A stretch of DNA of 64,000 bases from Pyropia haitanensis (taxonomy: Eukaryota; Rhodophyta; Bangiophyceae; Bangiales; Bangiaceae), in contig SDUX01000004.1 of NCBI GenBank assembly GCA_008729055.1, positions 5,410,559 to 5,474,558 of the forward strand, read 5' to 3'. The translations under genes were made by a program, and so were the position numbers. Positions within the stretch are counted from its first letter, which is position 1, and each line of letters starts with the position of its first letter. This document shows, piece by piece, positions 12,121 through 23,684 of the stretch. The notes beneath the pieces are model-generated. The model worked only from the letters and a program-made list of their open reading frames with translations. It was not told the DNA's origin and ran no database searches.

Positions 12121-13540
12121 CTCACCACCCTTGCCACCGACACCTGCCGCAACCATCCGGTGGTCCATTGCCCGTTGCCGCTGTGAAGCACCTGCGCCAG
12201 CCCCTGCCGCCGCCGCCGCTGCGTGTGCCTGCAGCCGCCGCCGTTGTGGATGGTGGCAGCCGAGCAAGCGGGGGTGGTGTCGTGCGCCTTATAGCACCCT
12301 CGGGCGGTGGCGCGCGCAGCAGTTGAGACTCTCGGTGCGGAGGGTGAGTCGCCAAAGGCGGGGGAGGGGCGGCCGGCTGCTCGTGGGCGCAACTGGCGGT
12401 GGGGGTAGCCGTGACGTTTTCCGCGCTGGCCAGCGCCTGCGGGCGTGGCTCCGCAGCGATGGCCGCCCCTGGCGGTCCAGGCAGCGGCCAAAGCGGCGGC
12501 GTCGGCGATGGCGGTGTCGGACGGTGACGGTCGACGGTACCGTCACCAACAGTCGGGCGGCGGTACGGTGGCGGCAGGCGGTGGCCGCCACCACTGGAGG
12601 TGGCGACGGGGTTGGCGCCGCCACTGGCTGTGGCGCCTTCGCTGCCGCCGCCGCCGCCGCCGCCACTACGGCTGCCGCCGCCGCTGCCGCTGCCGCCGCC
12701 GCTGTCGCCGCCGCCGCGACAACGGCCAGACCCGCCTGGAGAGGAGCAGGCGGCGGACACTGATGGCACCAGGTGTGGCATGCTGTCAGGGTGAGGGCCG
12801 GAGGGAAAAGCGGTAGGGCGGGTGAGGCGCCGCGTGCGGTGAAGAGTGGGCAAATCGCGCGCGGCCGACGCAGGACCGCGTCCGTGGCCTTGGCCAGACG
12901 CCAAGGGTGCGCGCACGTCATCAGGGTCGTATTGCCGCACCCGCCGCGCATCGTTCCCGCCCTGAGCGAACTCGAGGCCCACGGCGGCAACAGTTGCGGG
13001 TTGTGCCTTCTGTTTTTCTTCTTCTACGTGTCTTGCGTGTTTCAGGCCGGTGGTGCGGGCGGCGTCGTTGGGGAGCGGTGTCGCGATTGACGGGTCCGGC
13101 GAGCGTCGGCCGCGGCGAGGGCACCTACAAAGGGAGAGGGGGGAGGGAGGGAAAAAGGGGCCGCCGGCGATGGCCGTGACGCGACGGGAGTGCCGCCGCC
13201 GTCGGCGTCCCTTTGGCGCTGACGCACCTTTGGGAGTCAGCAGGGATAACAGCCGTGAGTCCCGCATTAGGCTGTGTGGGCTCGAACGCCAGCCATCGCG
13301 ACCACAGACAGACACCATTGGCGAGCGACGGCGCGGTCCAACCAAGACAAACCAGACGGACGACGTGCGGCGGGCGCACACGCAATAAAAGGATCAGAGG
13401 TGCACTGTACCGCATCGAGGCTGTCACCCAGCAGGTGCAGCCATGACAGACGCAGAAACGAAAGACCATGCCGCGTCGCGCCGCCCTCTTCACCCCTCGC
13501 GTGCGGCGCACAGCGCTGTGGCGCCAGCGCGGTAGCGCTC
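12121..13540. other. Intergenic; low-complexity minus-strand frame only
   Basis: A minus-strand frame from an ATG at 12781 to 12122 (about 219 residues) is rich in Gly, Pro, Ser and Ala. It crosses a GCC tract at 12640-12720 and has no domain. It could be a small disordered protein or chance. The last few hundred bases are the 3' flank of the E2 gene. Confidence 0.35.
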
Positions 13541-15437
13541 CTACAAAATCATCGACACTGGGTCCTCGATATGCGCCTTGAACGCCTGCAGCCAGCGGGC
13601 GCCCACCGCCCCGTCCACCACCCGGTGGTCACACGACAGCGTCACTGACATGACGGTGGTGGTGGCGTAGCCGCCCAGCCCATCGGGGACCACCTTGGGC
13701 GACGACGCGCCCACCGCGAGGATGGCCGCCTGCGGCGGGTTGACAATCGCCGCGAAGCTGTCCACCCCAAACATGCCCAGGTTGGACACGCTAAACGTGC
13801 CGCCGATAAACTCGTGCGGCTGCAGGGTGCCCTCCCGCGCCTTGGCCGCCAGCGCCTTGACGTCGGCTGAGATCTCGCCCAGGCCCTTACGGTCCGCGTC
13901 CGTCACGATGGGCGTGATCAGCCCCCGCTCGGTCTGCACCGCGACGCTCACGTCCACATTCTTAAACCGCCGGATGGACGTCTCGTTCCACTGCGAGTTC
14001 ACCTCGGGCACCTTGCGTAGCGCCGCGGCCGCCGCCTTGATCACGAAGTCATTGACCGACACCTTGCCGCCGGGGCCGCCCTTGGCCGCCGCCGCCGCCA
14101 GCGCCGCGTTCTGCTTGGCCCGCAGCGCCAGCAGCGTGTCCATCGTCACCTCGGCGCTCAGGTAGTAGTGGGGGATGGTCTGCTTGGACTGCAGCAGCCG
14201 CGCGGCGGTGACCTTTTGGAAGCGGCTCACCTCCACATCTTGGTACATGTCCTCCTCGCCTTCCATCACCGCCACAGGCGACGCAGGCGCCGGCGCTGGC
14301 GACGGCGGGCCGCCACTGCCGCCGTCGGCCACGTCCGACGACTCCATCGCGTGCTGCACGTCGGCCACAACGATGCGGCCGTCGGGCCCGGTGCCTTCAA
14401 TATGTGCCAGGGGGATGCCCGCCTCGTGCGCGCGCTTGCGGGCGGCGGGCGTGGCGAATATTCTGCCCCCATCCCCAGACGACCGTGAAGTGCTGACGTT
14501 GGACGCGTCCGCATCCACGCTGGCCTCTGCCGACGCTTGCTTGGCGGGGCTCGACGCGGCCTCGCCGCCTTGATCCGCGGGTTCCGCAGCCACGTCGGCC
14601 AGCTCCTTGCTCTTATCGACGACGTCGGAATCCTCCGCCTCCGGGTCATAGTCCTTGAACGCCGCCACGTCCTCCTCCTCCTCCACATAAATGCCAATCA
14701 GCTCGCCAACCTTGACGTCGCTGGTGCCCTCTGGCTTGACAATCTGCCGTCCATCTCAACACCAAAGGGAGGGGTGCGTCATACCACAGCAGCAAACACC
14801 ACAACCATGGCGGCACGCTCGTCAGTTGTTCCGCACAAACTGTAAGTCGGTACGGCAGCGGCAGAGACACCCGCAGTCGCTACGCACACGACGCACAGTC
14901 ACCGACCTGGCGACGGAGGACAGTGCGTGCAACACGGGTCTCGCCACCAGCCCTCCCAAACAGTCGACAAAACCCGCTGCCGGGTGTGCCACCCCACCCT
15001 CCCCCCACCGCGCCGCCGCCCGACGGTAGCGCGCTAGCGCCCCCACCTACCTTGGCCAAGAACCCCGTATCCGAGTAGGTGTACTCCATGGACGCCTTGT
15101 CCGTGTCGATCTCGGCCAGCACGTCGTTCTCATCAATGGCGTCGCCCTCGGCCTTGCGCCAGCTCGCGATGGTGCCCACCTCCATCGTCGGGCTCAGCTT
15201 GGGCATCGTAATCCGCCGGTGGTCGGGCAGCGTCCCCGCGCTCATCGCCCGCGCGCCGGCGGTGGCCGCCCAGGGGAGGAGCACGCCCCACCCACCACCA
15301 GCGCCGCCGCGCGGCGGGGGGGCGCCGGCCCAGCCGGCGGCGGGCAGCCGCGCCGCGGCGCCCGCGCCGGCCGCTGCCGCGCCGCGGCCGCCACGCAACA
15401 GGCGGGCGCCACTGCCCAGCACCCGCAGGGCACGCAT
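13541..15437 (-). CDS. Pyruvate dehydrogenase complex E2, dihydrolipoyl acetyltransferase, mitochondrial type
   Basis: Two exons: 15437-15051 and 14743-13541. The 307-bp intron (15050-14744) has donor AAG|GTAGGT and acceptor GGCAG|ATT, phase 0. Together they encode 529 residues, normal for a one-lipoyl E2. The ATG at 15437 starts an Arg/Ala-rich, acid-free leader (MRALRVLGSGARLLRGGRG) typical of mitochondrial import. An in-frame extension upstream has an ATG at 15593, but the leader fits 15437 better. The lipoyl domain (about 80-150) reads MPKLSPTME and carries the lipoyl lysine in DTDKASME (K114). The intron falls inside this domain. An Asp/Ser-rich linker precedes the E1/E3-binding domain (about 224-261, FATPAARKRAHEAGI). 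The catalytic domain ends with DHRVVDG (His502, Asp506) and DPVSMIL, matching the mitochondrial rather than the plastid E2 class. It transfers acetyl groups from lipoamide to CoA in the PDH core. Confidence 0.93.
14744..15050 (-). other. Spliceosomal intron of the E2 gene
   Basis: GT..AG intron on the minus strand joining ..GFLAK to IVKPEGTSDV. Splicing restores an uninterrupted lipoyl domain, whereas reading through adds Gly/Ala sequence and disrupts it. Confidence 0.9.
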
Positions 15438-15728
15438 TGCAGCAGCAGGGATGAAAACAGAGGGAGGAGCAAACGGCAACGCGGCGGGGCGACCGGCAAC
15501 GTCCGGGGACACGGAAGAGCGCCGCGGGGCAACGGATCGCACCCGTCCAAACAGCGAGCAGGACGCGGGGCGGTTGGGCTGATGGGCTGCCAACGCGACC
15601 CTGTCGACGTCGATTCACCGAGGGCATCCCAAGAGGCCGAGTCAGTGCAAAAACGTGCAAATCACATGACAGAATTACAGTGCATGCGGGGGTTAAACCC
15701 ATCACTAATTACACGCAAAGAAAGAAAC

Positions 15729-16780
15729 TTAATTTAGTCGGGTCGTCCCGGCGGTATCTGTGACGCATGTTTGGGGAAAAGCACAAGAAAAAGGGATGAT
15801 GGAGACAGAGAGGGTCGACCACCAGAGACCCCTCTGCTCGCAGGAAACAGAAGGGAACCAGGCGTCGTCGGCGAGCGGTTCCTGTGTCGGCCACACCACC
15901 ACACGCCAACGGGCGTGTGGGCCGCCGCCGCGAGCCCAAAAAAACGGCCATCCCCCCGCCGAGCAGCCGCGCGCCGCGGCCGCGTCACTCAGGCAGGCAG
16001 CGCCGACCAGCCGTCGCGGCCGTCGCGGCGACACGCCAGACCGGGCCGCCCCCCGCCCCAACGTCCCACGAGGGGGACGGTGGCGCCGGCGGCCGCCGCC
16101 CACCCGACGCGCAACGGCGGCCGCCGCGGGGGCGGCGGACGAGCGGCGACCCCGCCGGGAACACAAAAAAAAAACAGAAAGGACAGACCAGCAGGCGCGC
16201 GGCCCGCGCCCACCTCCGCGGCGGATCCCAGGGCGACGCGCGCCCTCACGCGGGCGGTGGGTAGCCCGCCAACCCGTCCGCGTCGTCGTCCGCTCCCGGC
16301 GCCCACCGGCGCTTGACTCCGCCCCCCTCCCGTCGCCGCCGCGCGCGCCCGCCGGCCGACGTGGCGCCCTCTGCCGCCGCGTCGGAAGTGCCGCCGCCGC
16401 CGCCGCTGCCGCCGCCGCCGCCGCTTCCATCGGCAGTGCTGCCGCCGCCGCCGCCGCTTCCATCGGCAGTGCTGCCGCCGCCGCCGCCGCCGCCGCCGCA
16501 GCCGCCGCCGCCGCCGCCGCCGCTGCCGTCGGCAGAGCTGCCATCACCACGGCCACCGTCGGCGCCAGCAGAGGGCGGCGCCGGCGCCAGCGCCGCCGCG
16601 GCGGCGCGGCGGCCGCCAGCCCCGCTGGCGTTGCCAGTTGCACCGGGCCGCCCCCCCCCGGCGTTCCCAGTACTACCAGACCGCCCCCCCCCAGCGTTCC
16701 CAGTCGCACCCGCACCCCCCCCGGGCACAGTGGCGCCACTGTTGCCGCCGCCAGCTGCACCACCCCAGCCCGTAGCCCCC

Positions 16781-16874
<94 letters not shown>

Positions 16875-17162
16875 TGCCGGCCGACGCGTCCCCCCCCCCC
16901 CCCCCAGCGCTCCCCCCCCAAACAGGGGCGCCGCCCGCCGGGCGGCGCGGCGCGCCGCCGCCGCCGCCGCCGCCGCGCGGCGGCGGCGGAGGATGGGCGG
17001 CGTGTGGAGGGCGTCAAAGAGCGTCGGGTGTACGTACACAACCGGCGGGAAGGGCTCCGCGTCGGAGCTCTCGTCCTCGGTGCTGCCGCCGCCGTCCATG
17101 GTACCGCCGCCGCCGTCCATGGTACCGCCGCCGCCGTCGGCAGCGGCGGCCGGCACGGCGGG

Positions 17163-17194
<32 letters not shown>

Positions 17195-17229
17195 GCGGTG
17201 CCGCCGACACTGTCGCCGACGCCGACGCC

Positions 17230-17261
<32 letters not shown>

Positions 17262-17649
17262 GCCCGACGCTGACGCCGACGCCGTGCCGGACGCGGAGCC
17301 CGCCGCCGCCACCGCCGCGGCGGCGGGCACCCCCACCGACGGTGCCGCCTCTGCCGTGCCACGCCGACGGCGGCGGCGGCGGGGGCGGCTGTCGCCGCCG
17401 CCAGACGCGGCGGCGGCGGCGGCAGCCGGCGGCGGCCGCGACGGCAGCGGCGGTGGCGGCGGCGGTGGCGGCGGAGGGGGGGTGCCAAACAGGCGCGCCA
17501 CGGGGGAGGTGGGCGTCACCGGGCCGCCGCCGCTGTGGCTGCTGTCCTCCCGGGCGGGGGACGCCGCCAGCCAGCCGCGCCGCCCGCCAGCCGCCGCCGC
17601 CGTATCGCCGGGCGCAGCCGCACCAGACGGGGCGGCGGCCGCGCCGGCA

Positions 17650-17699
<50 letters not shown>

Positions 17700-17794
17700 C
17701 GCCGCCGTCGCCGCCGTCGGCACGGCAGCTGGCGGCACCACCGGCACGGCCGTGGGCGGCGGCGCGGCGGCCGCCATGCCGCCTGGCAGCGGCA

Positions 17795-17844
<50 letters not shown>

Positions 17845-18107
17845 GGGCGCGGGCCCCCCCCCAGCGCCGCCCGCTCAATCGCGTACCGCCGCACCTCCTC
17901 CCCGCGCAGCGCCTTGTGCTCGGCCGCGTCGATGAGGCCGTCCGCGGCGAGCGCCGCGTGCGCGCGGAGTGCGGACGCGAGGTTGGCCCGCAGCGCCGCT
18001 TCCGCGTCGGCGCGGGCGGGGGGGGGGCGAGGGTGGGGGGGGGGGGGGGTGGGGGGGGGGGGGGGGGGGGGGTGTGTGGGGGGGGGTGGTCGGAGGCGGG
18101 GGTACAC
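15729..18107 (-). CDS. Candidate low-complexity protein, start unresolved
   Basis: A minus-strand frame stays open for almost 800 codons. Most is Ala, Pro or Gly tracts encoded by GCC repeats, and the plus strand is also open over much of it, so openness proves little. Three short stretches look like genuine protein: a helical segment (ALRANLASALRAHAALAAD, then GLIDAAEHKALRGEEVRRYA) near 17,880-18,000; a Ser/Ala-Gly repeat with ESSDAEPFPPVVYVHPTLFD near 17,010-17,080; and SHSGGGPVTPTSPVARLFG near 17,500. There is no ATG at the upstream end. A poly-G stretch at 18,020-18,070 could hide a frame change or a splice site. The family is not recognised. The last 300 codons toward 15729 lack such stretches and may not be coding. 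Confidence 0.3.
16783..16873. repeat. (GCC)n trinucleotide microsatellite
   Basis: About 30 nearly uninterrupted GCC units, encoding homopolymeric Ala, Pro, Arg or Gly depending on frame. Shorter blocks lie at 16,390-16,530, 17,650-17,710 and 17,790-17,850. Confidence 0.95.
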
Positions 18108-18758
18108 GCACCGGCGCTATGGTTGGCGCTGGCGGCAACGCGGCGGCAGAGGGGGGGGTGGGGGGGGGGGGGGAGGCGATGTCATGGTGGCCGACCGCCC
18201 CTAGTCGGGCGGGGGGTGGAACGGGAGACACAAGAGGGAAAGGAAGGACCGCCCGTGGTCGGGCGGGGGGTGGAACGGGAGACACAATAGGGACAGGAAG
18301 GACAAGGGGGGAGGGGGAGGGGCTTGCGGCACACCAATAAGGGGAAAAGAGGGAAAGCGTGGGGGAGAAAGACAGAAAGCAATCGGGAATGAGGTGGGGA
18401 CGGGTGGGTACCGGGGGGGCGGGGCGGGGGAAAGGGAGGGCGCAGGGCAGCGGGGTGGACCAAGGGGCACGAAGGAGGCCGAGATGGGTGGGGAGCGGCG
18501 AAAAGAGGTGACGCAGCGCGCGGCGGCGCCAGGCGAGGCGACGCCGCCGGCGGCACACCACCCGCGACGGCCGCCCCGCGCGTGCGCGCCGCGACGCGCG
18601 GCGACCACGACCGCCGGCGGTCGGCGGCGGCGGCCGCCACCCCCGCCGCCGCCGCCACGCCGCCCGCCGCCCGCCGCCCGCCGCCCGCCGCCGCCGCCCG
18701 CCGCCCGCGCGGGCGTGGCGGGACACGCGCGCGGGCGGCGGCGGGCGACGGCGGCGGC

Positions 18759-18799
<41 letters not shown>

Positions 18800-19831
18800 G
18801 GCACGCCGACGCCCGCGGTCGCGCTGCCGTTTCGTGCGCGCGTGGCGCGGGGGGGGGGGGTTTGTGGCGGCGGCCGCCACGGGGGAGCGCGCCGCGCGGG
18901 CGCGGCGCGCGCAGTCCGCGTGCGCGGGGGGAAAGCGGCGCGGCCGGGGGTCGGCTTTTTTCGGGCACTTGGAACCGAAACATTTCAAGCCGGATACGCG
19001 TACGTTGTCCAGTGGCCGCTGTTCGTCACTGATGGCGGGCGCGACCGCGGGACCGCGGCGGGGCGGCCGCGGATGGGCGCGCTGTGGCGGACGTGCGCGC
19101 CGCCAACGGCGTGGGATGGAGTCGATGGCGCGGCGGGTCGGCCGCGGGCGGGGGACGAGGGGACGGATCGGCGCGGGGGCGCGGCCGCGGACGCGAGCAC
19201 GCATTGAGAGATAAAAAAAAAGTCGGTTCACTTGTTGTCCAGCGTCCCAGGCTCCCCCCGGTCCTCCCTCTGGTCGCTCTGATCCCTCTTCTCTCCCGGT
19301 CCTTCCCCTCCACCCTCGGTAGTCCCAGTGCTTCTCCGAGTGGTTGCTCGTCCTTGCGTCGCGTGCCGCAGGCGTAGTGCATGCTCGCGTCCCTTGGTCT
19401 TGCTCTTGCTCGGCCTTGCCCCGCGTGTTGGCGCTCGGTCGTGTTCAAGGGGTCGTCGTCTTGATCGCGTGCCACCGTACCGGCACAGGCGGACGGGTCG
19501 CGGCCGGTCCGCCGTGGCCGGTCCGCCAGCTTGATTGTTCACACGCGTCGGGGTGACCGTTGCGTGGGCGGCGTCCAGCCGTGGGAGGCCGCAGCCGCTG
19601 CGTGGCTGGTCTCCTCCGCGCAAGCCGACGAGCAGCAGAGGGCACCCAGTGCCAAGGAACCACCGCACGCGACGCGGTGAGCAACCGGGGTGACCACGGA
19701 GGGGATCTCTGTACGAAAAAGGAGTGAAAAAAATAGGGTCGCGGCATCCCTGTTGCGCTATACCTCGACTGTACACCTACCCACCGTCGACCCCGCCGCT
19801 ATGTACGCGACTCCCATGCAGCACGCCGCCC
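18108..19831. other. No recognisable gene; G-rich and GGC-rich
   Basis: Contains poly-G runs, a two-copy tandem repeat (18204-18303), GC-alternating sequence at 18,540-18,940, and an AT-richer 3' part from about 19,200. No open frame shows a domain. Upstream exons of the low-complexity candidate gene could lie here but cannot be identified by eye. Confidence 0.4.
18204..18303. repeat. Two-copy tandem repeat, 54-bp period
   Basis: GTCGGGCGGGGGGTGGAACG followed by GGAGACACAA begins at 18204 and again at 18258. The copies are nearly identical. Confidence 0.85.
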
Positions 19832-20956
19832 TCACGCCCACCGGTTCATCACCTTGGTGTGGAACATTGGCGCGGTCTTGGCAAACCCCACCGCCCCCGC
19901 CACACCCGCCGGCGCCGCCACCTCGGCCACCGTCGCGTACTTGGCCAGCTGCCGCCGGCGCACCCCCCCCCCCTCACAAATCCCGCCCGAGTAGGCAAAC
20001 GCGCCCTCCCCACGGTCGTACCGGAACGCGACCAGCCCCGCGGGGGTCCCCGGCGGCGACGCCGCCGCTGCCGCCGGCGAGCCCCCCGCGGCGCCGCCAA
20101 CCACGCCGCGCGCGCCGCTCTGCACCGCGTCCGTGATGCCGGCAATGGCGCGGCGGCGACGCATCTCGGCGGCGGCGGCAGCCTCGGTCTGCGCGTCCGC
20201 CGCGGCCGCGGCGGCGCGCAGCCGGCGGGCGCGCGCAAAGCGCTTGGACGCGACGCGCCGGGCAACCGTATCGGGTGCCGCCGCGTAGCGGGCGGCGACC
20301 GCCGCCGCATCGGCCGCAACGGCGGCCGCGGCCGCGGCGGCGGCCGCGACACGCCGGGCCGTCAGTGCTGGCACCACCGCCGCCGTGTACCAGCCGGGGA
20401 GAGCGTAGGGGGTGAGGACGGCCACCGACGCGTCGTCCGCGTCGAGCCGTCGCCGCTTGTGCGCGCCCGCCGCGACCGCCGCCACGTGCGCCGCGTGGCG
20501 GGCAGCCAAGACGGCGACGGCGGCCAGGACGACCGCGTCACGCGGAGGCAGCGCCGCCGCCGCCACTGGCAGACCACCGCCCGCCACTACCATGGGCACG
20601 GGCCGTGCGGCCTTGGCCGCCGCGACGGGGATGTACTCGACGAGGCCCGCCGACAGGTCCGTCGGACCCGCCGCGCGGCCCAGCCGCCGCGCGGGCGGCC
20701 GCCGCCTCGTGGCAGACGACGATGGGGGCGCCGCAGCAGCTGCCGCCGGGGACAACGCACCCGCTGCGCCGAGGCGTGCGGCGAGCGCGGCCAGTGCCGC
20801 GGCCAGGCCGGGGATGGAGGCGGGGCGCGCCGCGGCGGCGGCCGCGACAAACGCCGTGTCGGCACAGGGGGGAGGGGGGGGGGAAGGCGTGCCGGGGGAG
20901 GGGGGGTGCCGTGCGGCCGCCCACCGGGCAGCTGCCGATGCTAGGTAGTCTTGCAT
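19832..20956 (-). CDS. Ala-rich protein of unknown function
   Basis: An ATG at 20956 opens 374 codons (MQDYLASAAARWAAAR..). An in-frame extension further 5' lacks an ATG. The protein is rich in Ala but not a simple repeat. It has alternating hydrophobic and helical segments (LVEYIPVAAAKAARPVPMVV; RDAVVLAAVAVLAARHAA), a basic patch (HKRRRLDADD) that could be a nuclear localisation signal, long Ala/Arg helices (SKRFARARRLRAAAAAADAQ) and a better-mixed C-terminus (VAFRYDRGEGAFAYSGGICE .. KYATVAEVAAP .. FAKTAPMFHTKVMNRWA). The minus strand has clearly better amino-acid balance than the opposite frames. I do not recognise a family. An intron-less single-exon gene is the simplest model. The nuclear guess rests only on the basic patch. 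Confidence 0.6.
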   Translation of the reverse strand: MQDYLASAAARWAAARHPPSPGTPSPPPPPCADTAFVAAAAAARPASIPGLAAALAALAARLGAAGALSPAAAAAAPPSSSATRRRPPARRLGRAAGPTDLSAGLVEYIPVAAAKAARPVPMVVAGGGLPVAAAALPPRDAVVLAAVAVLAARHAAHVAAVAAGAHKRRRLDADDASVAVLTPYALPGWYTAAVVPALTARRVAAAAAAAAAVAADAAAVAARYAAAPDTVARRVASKRFARARRLRAAAAAADAQTEAAAAAEMRRRRAIAGITDAVQSGARGVVGGAAGGSPAAAAASPPGTPAGLVAFRYDRGEGAFAYSGGICEGGGVRRRQLAKYATVAEVAAPAGVAGAVGFAKTAPMFHTKVMNRWA

Positions 20957-22382
20957 GGCGGATGCAAGATAGCACAGGGAGGGGGCAGGGGGTACGGTCG
21001 GAGCCAGTGGTAGAGGGATAGCCAACGGTGGGTAGGTTGGCAGCGACGGTAGCGACGGAGAAATAAGATAGCAGAGCGGACGAGCAACGTCGCCTCCGGG
21101 TGGGTGTACGCGAGACCTCGACAACGACGGCGCACGATGGTGGGGCGGGAAGGCGCGGACCGTCGCCGTCGGGTCCGTGCCGACACTGGACGTACCCGTC
21201 GATTCGGTCAGCGGTCACGGCGCAAAGCGGGAGATGGGAATCTACCGTTGGCGGATTGCACGCGCTCCGCAGTCGGCGCCGCCCGCCGGGTAGGTTGAGC
21301 GGCGTTGTGCCGCCGCCGCCGTCGAGTCGACGGCTGTGGCGGGTGCGCACAGCGAGCGGGTTCTCTGCGGAAGACTCTCCCCACCGTCCGTTCCCGCTGT
21401 GCTCTTGCGCCGCACAGCCGCAGAGCCGCTGTCGGGTGGCTCGTTGCGCTCGTCAGCAGGCCGCGCGCTGGGATTGGCCCGCCCAACCTGTGGCTGTCGC
21501 TTGCGCACGCTTCCCGCGCTCCGTGGAAAAATCACATAGTTGTACTTGCATTTGTTCAGCATGTCCCAGAGAGACTTACTCTACCAACGATCTTGCAGTG
21601 GCGGACGACGGAAGAAGAGGCGAGTGTGCTTCGCCCACCGGCGCTTCCCTTCCACGTTGGCGCAATTCGGGCCCGGGAAGATTGTCCTCGGCACGTAGGG
21701 CCTTCCAAAGGCCCCCAGGCCTTGATCAACTCTGTTTTGAAATAGGAAGCTGCACGTTCCCCCTGCTGGAAAGACCCTTGTGCCGCTCGCTCCGGGCCTT
21801 TCCGACGAGCGGCGCCCCTTGCTCCCGTTTGTGGGCCCGGTCTCGGGTGCTTGACGGGCCCCCTCAGCAGGAGTGTCTAGCGGGTCCCACTCGGCCGGCC
21901 GTCGGATGCGAGCCACTTCATTGCATTGTCTGCTGGTTCTATGCCTGGAAGACTCTCGTCGTCGGCCGCCGAATCAGGGCGGCTGCAAAAGCAGAACGCG
22001 ACCTGGCCGCGGCGGCCGCCTTCGAGGCCCTCCTGGTGTGCCGTGGGCGGCCCCCCTCTACCATCGAGCGCACCCAGTGTGTCAGCACCCCCTGGCGACG
22101 ACTTCCTATACCCATCCGCTGGCCCGAGCCAATCGTATTGTCTCGCGGCGGGGCGCCCTCACACCCCACGCGCGCGCCAGTCGCACCCATCGCGTCGCCC
22201 ATATTAACAACACACCCCCCCGCCCTACCGCGTTTCGCACCTGACGCATTCATATCCCCGGCGGTCGCACCCACACTACCACTCTGCCCCGAACGCACCC
22301 CCTGCTACCCTAGCGCACGTAACCCCTCTTTTCCCCCCCCCTCCCGCCTCTCCCACATCTCCTGCACCGACACCTCTTCACC
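20957..22382. other. Intergenic, including the metallothionein promoter region
   Basis: No gene recognised. From about 22,190 the sequence becomes pyrimidine-rich (CCCTCTTTTCCCCCCCC.. near 22,322-22,345), a plausible leader or core promoter for the gene starting at 22383. No clear TATA box is seen; CATATTAAC at about 22,199 is the only AT-rich candidate. I found no perfect metal-response element. Confidence 0.4.
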
Positions 22383-22742
22383 ATGGCCGCTACAGCCGCC
22401 ACCTCCCCCGTTCTGAACTCTTCCTGCGACAAGTGGGCGGACTGCTCGTGCGCGGCAAACGACAAGCAGTGCACGTGTGGCAGCGGCTGCGGCTGCGGCA
22501 CCATCACGATTGACCAGGTCAAGGAAGCGATGGCCAAGGCGTGCCCGTTTTCGGACTGCAGCTCATGCAACGGCTCGTGCAAATGTGGCGCAACGTGCAC
22601 CTGTAGCGGGCAGAAGCAAAAGTCCAAGGAGCAGTGGGTGGAGTGGGTCAAGACCAAGACCCCTGCGGCGTGCACATGCAAGACGGGGGGGACGTGCCAG
22701 TGCTCAGCGGGCGCATGTGAGTGTGGTGGCAAGGCCTGCTGA
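22383..22742 (+). CDS. Metallothionein-like cysteine-rich protein
   Basis: 119 residues, 21 of them Cys, no introns, starting in a good context (TTCACCATGG). The Cys fall in CxC and CxxC pairs typical of metal-thiolate clusters (DCSCAAND, QCTCGSGCGCG, CSSCNGSCKCG, CTCS, CTCKTGGTCQCSAGACECG). There are no His and very few aromatic residues. Two Cys-rich blocks (about 15-39 and 54-74) and a C-terminal block (about 97-119) are separated by Cys-free spacers. The second spacer (QKQKSKEQWVEWVKTKTP) is unusual in carrying two Trp. Family members buffer Cu, Zn and Cd in the cytosol. The CGxxCxC style and spacer layout recall brown and red seaweed metallothioneins more than animal ones. It stands alone, in mid-GC surroundings. 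Metal specificity cannot be read from the sequence. Confidence 0.88.
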   Translation: MAATAATSPVLNSSCDKWADCSCAANDKQCTCGSGCGCGTITIDQVKEAMAKACPFSDCSSCNGSCKCGATCTCSGQKQKSKEQWVEWVKTKTPAACTCKTGGTCQCSAGACECGGKAC

Positions 22743-22930
22743 GGAGCGACGGGGTGGCCTCATGTGAGCGGCGCTCGGGGGTTCCGGGAAGGGAGGGCTG
22801 GTTGCGCGGGAACGCGTCTTGCTTGTTCTTGCTCTGTCTAGAATTTTGTTTTGGGTTGTCTCCTTTTGCTGGGTGTAGTTGTCATGCATGTTCTCGAGTA
22901 GTACGACAGAGTTTCTCGTCTACATCGACT

Positions 22931-23407
22931 CTAGTAACGCGGGTTGCCTATGCGGGTCAGTTCCCAGCACCCACCAGAGTTGTGGCGAGAGCCCGAGGTG
23001 ACCGCAGAGCAGAGAAACCCAAACGCACCAAAACGGGAATAAGCTGGACCTCTGACAATATGCTGCGCGTTCCAGGGCGTGGTGGCCAGCAACGTCGGCG
23101 TCCCCTCCTGCCTTTCCCGTCCGCCCGCTCGTAGCTCTGCGTCGATGGCATTCAATACGCCCAACGCAGCAGTCGCAAACAACATCCGCGTCGCTACCTT
23201 CCTCACGGGTTGGCCCGGGGCCCACCACCTCCCCCGATGCTCCCCACCCGGCGTCCCCTCCCCAACCGCGTTCCCCGCCCCCCACGCTAGTCCCATCGCG
23301 AACCCCAAGACAACGCTACCCCTAAAAAGAGCAGTTGCGGGCGCTGCAGCCATCGCCGCTGCCACCGTCGTCGTCGTCGCTGCCGGCCTGATAGGCCTCC
23401 CCACCAT
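22931..23407 (-). CDS. Small hydrophobic protein candidate
   Basis: An ATG at 23407 opens 158 codons. The first about 100 residues look like a real small membrane protein: a Thr/Ala-rich N-terminus, a glycine-spaced hydrophobic helix (SVVLGFAMGLAWGAGNAVGE), a loop, and a second helix (KVATRMLFATAALGVLNAID). The last 55 residues are less convincing. The glycine spacing is reminiscent of Tim17/OEP16-like or ROMO1-like inner-membrane proteins, but no diagnostic motif is present. Its 3' end lies about 190 bp from the metallothionein stop, tail to tail. It may be a chance frame. Confidence 0.33.
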   Translation of the reverse strand: MVGRPIRPAATTTTVAAAMAAAPATALFRGSVVLGFAMGLAWGAGNAVGEGTPGGEHRGRWWAPGQPVRKVATRMLFATAALGVLNAIDAELRAGGRERQEGTPTLLATTPWNAQHIVRGPAYSRFGAFGFLCSAVTSGSRHNSGGCWELTRIGNPRY

Positions 23408-23684
23408 CAGGTGGCCGCTGCATCCTCCTCCAGAGGGTGTACGCCACGCTGAAGGGGGTTGAAGTGGCGGTGCTTATGGCGAAGCCGTCAGCTGACGAGC
23501 CTCGGAGGTCACATGGCCGCAAACGAGGCGGGGAAGCAGAAGAAGTGAACCAAGACTGATGGCACAGGAGCGGGACGAACGTGTCTGCACATCCCCCCCC
23601 CGGATTGAGGGTTCCAAGTTGTCTTCTTTCCACCGGCTTCCCGACGACGCAGCTGCCGTCCGGCTCACGGGCCACCAGCGAAGT

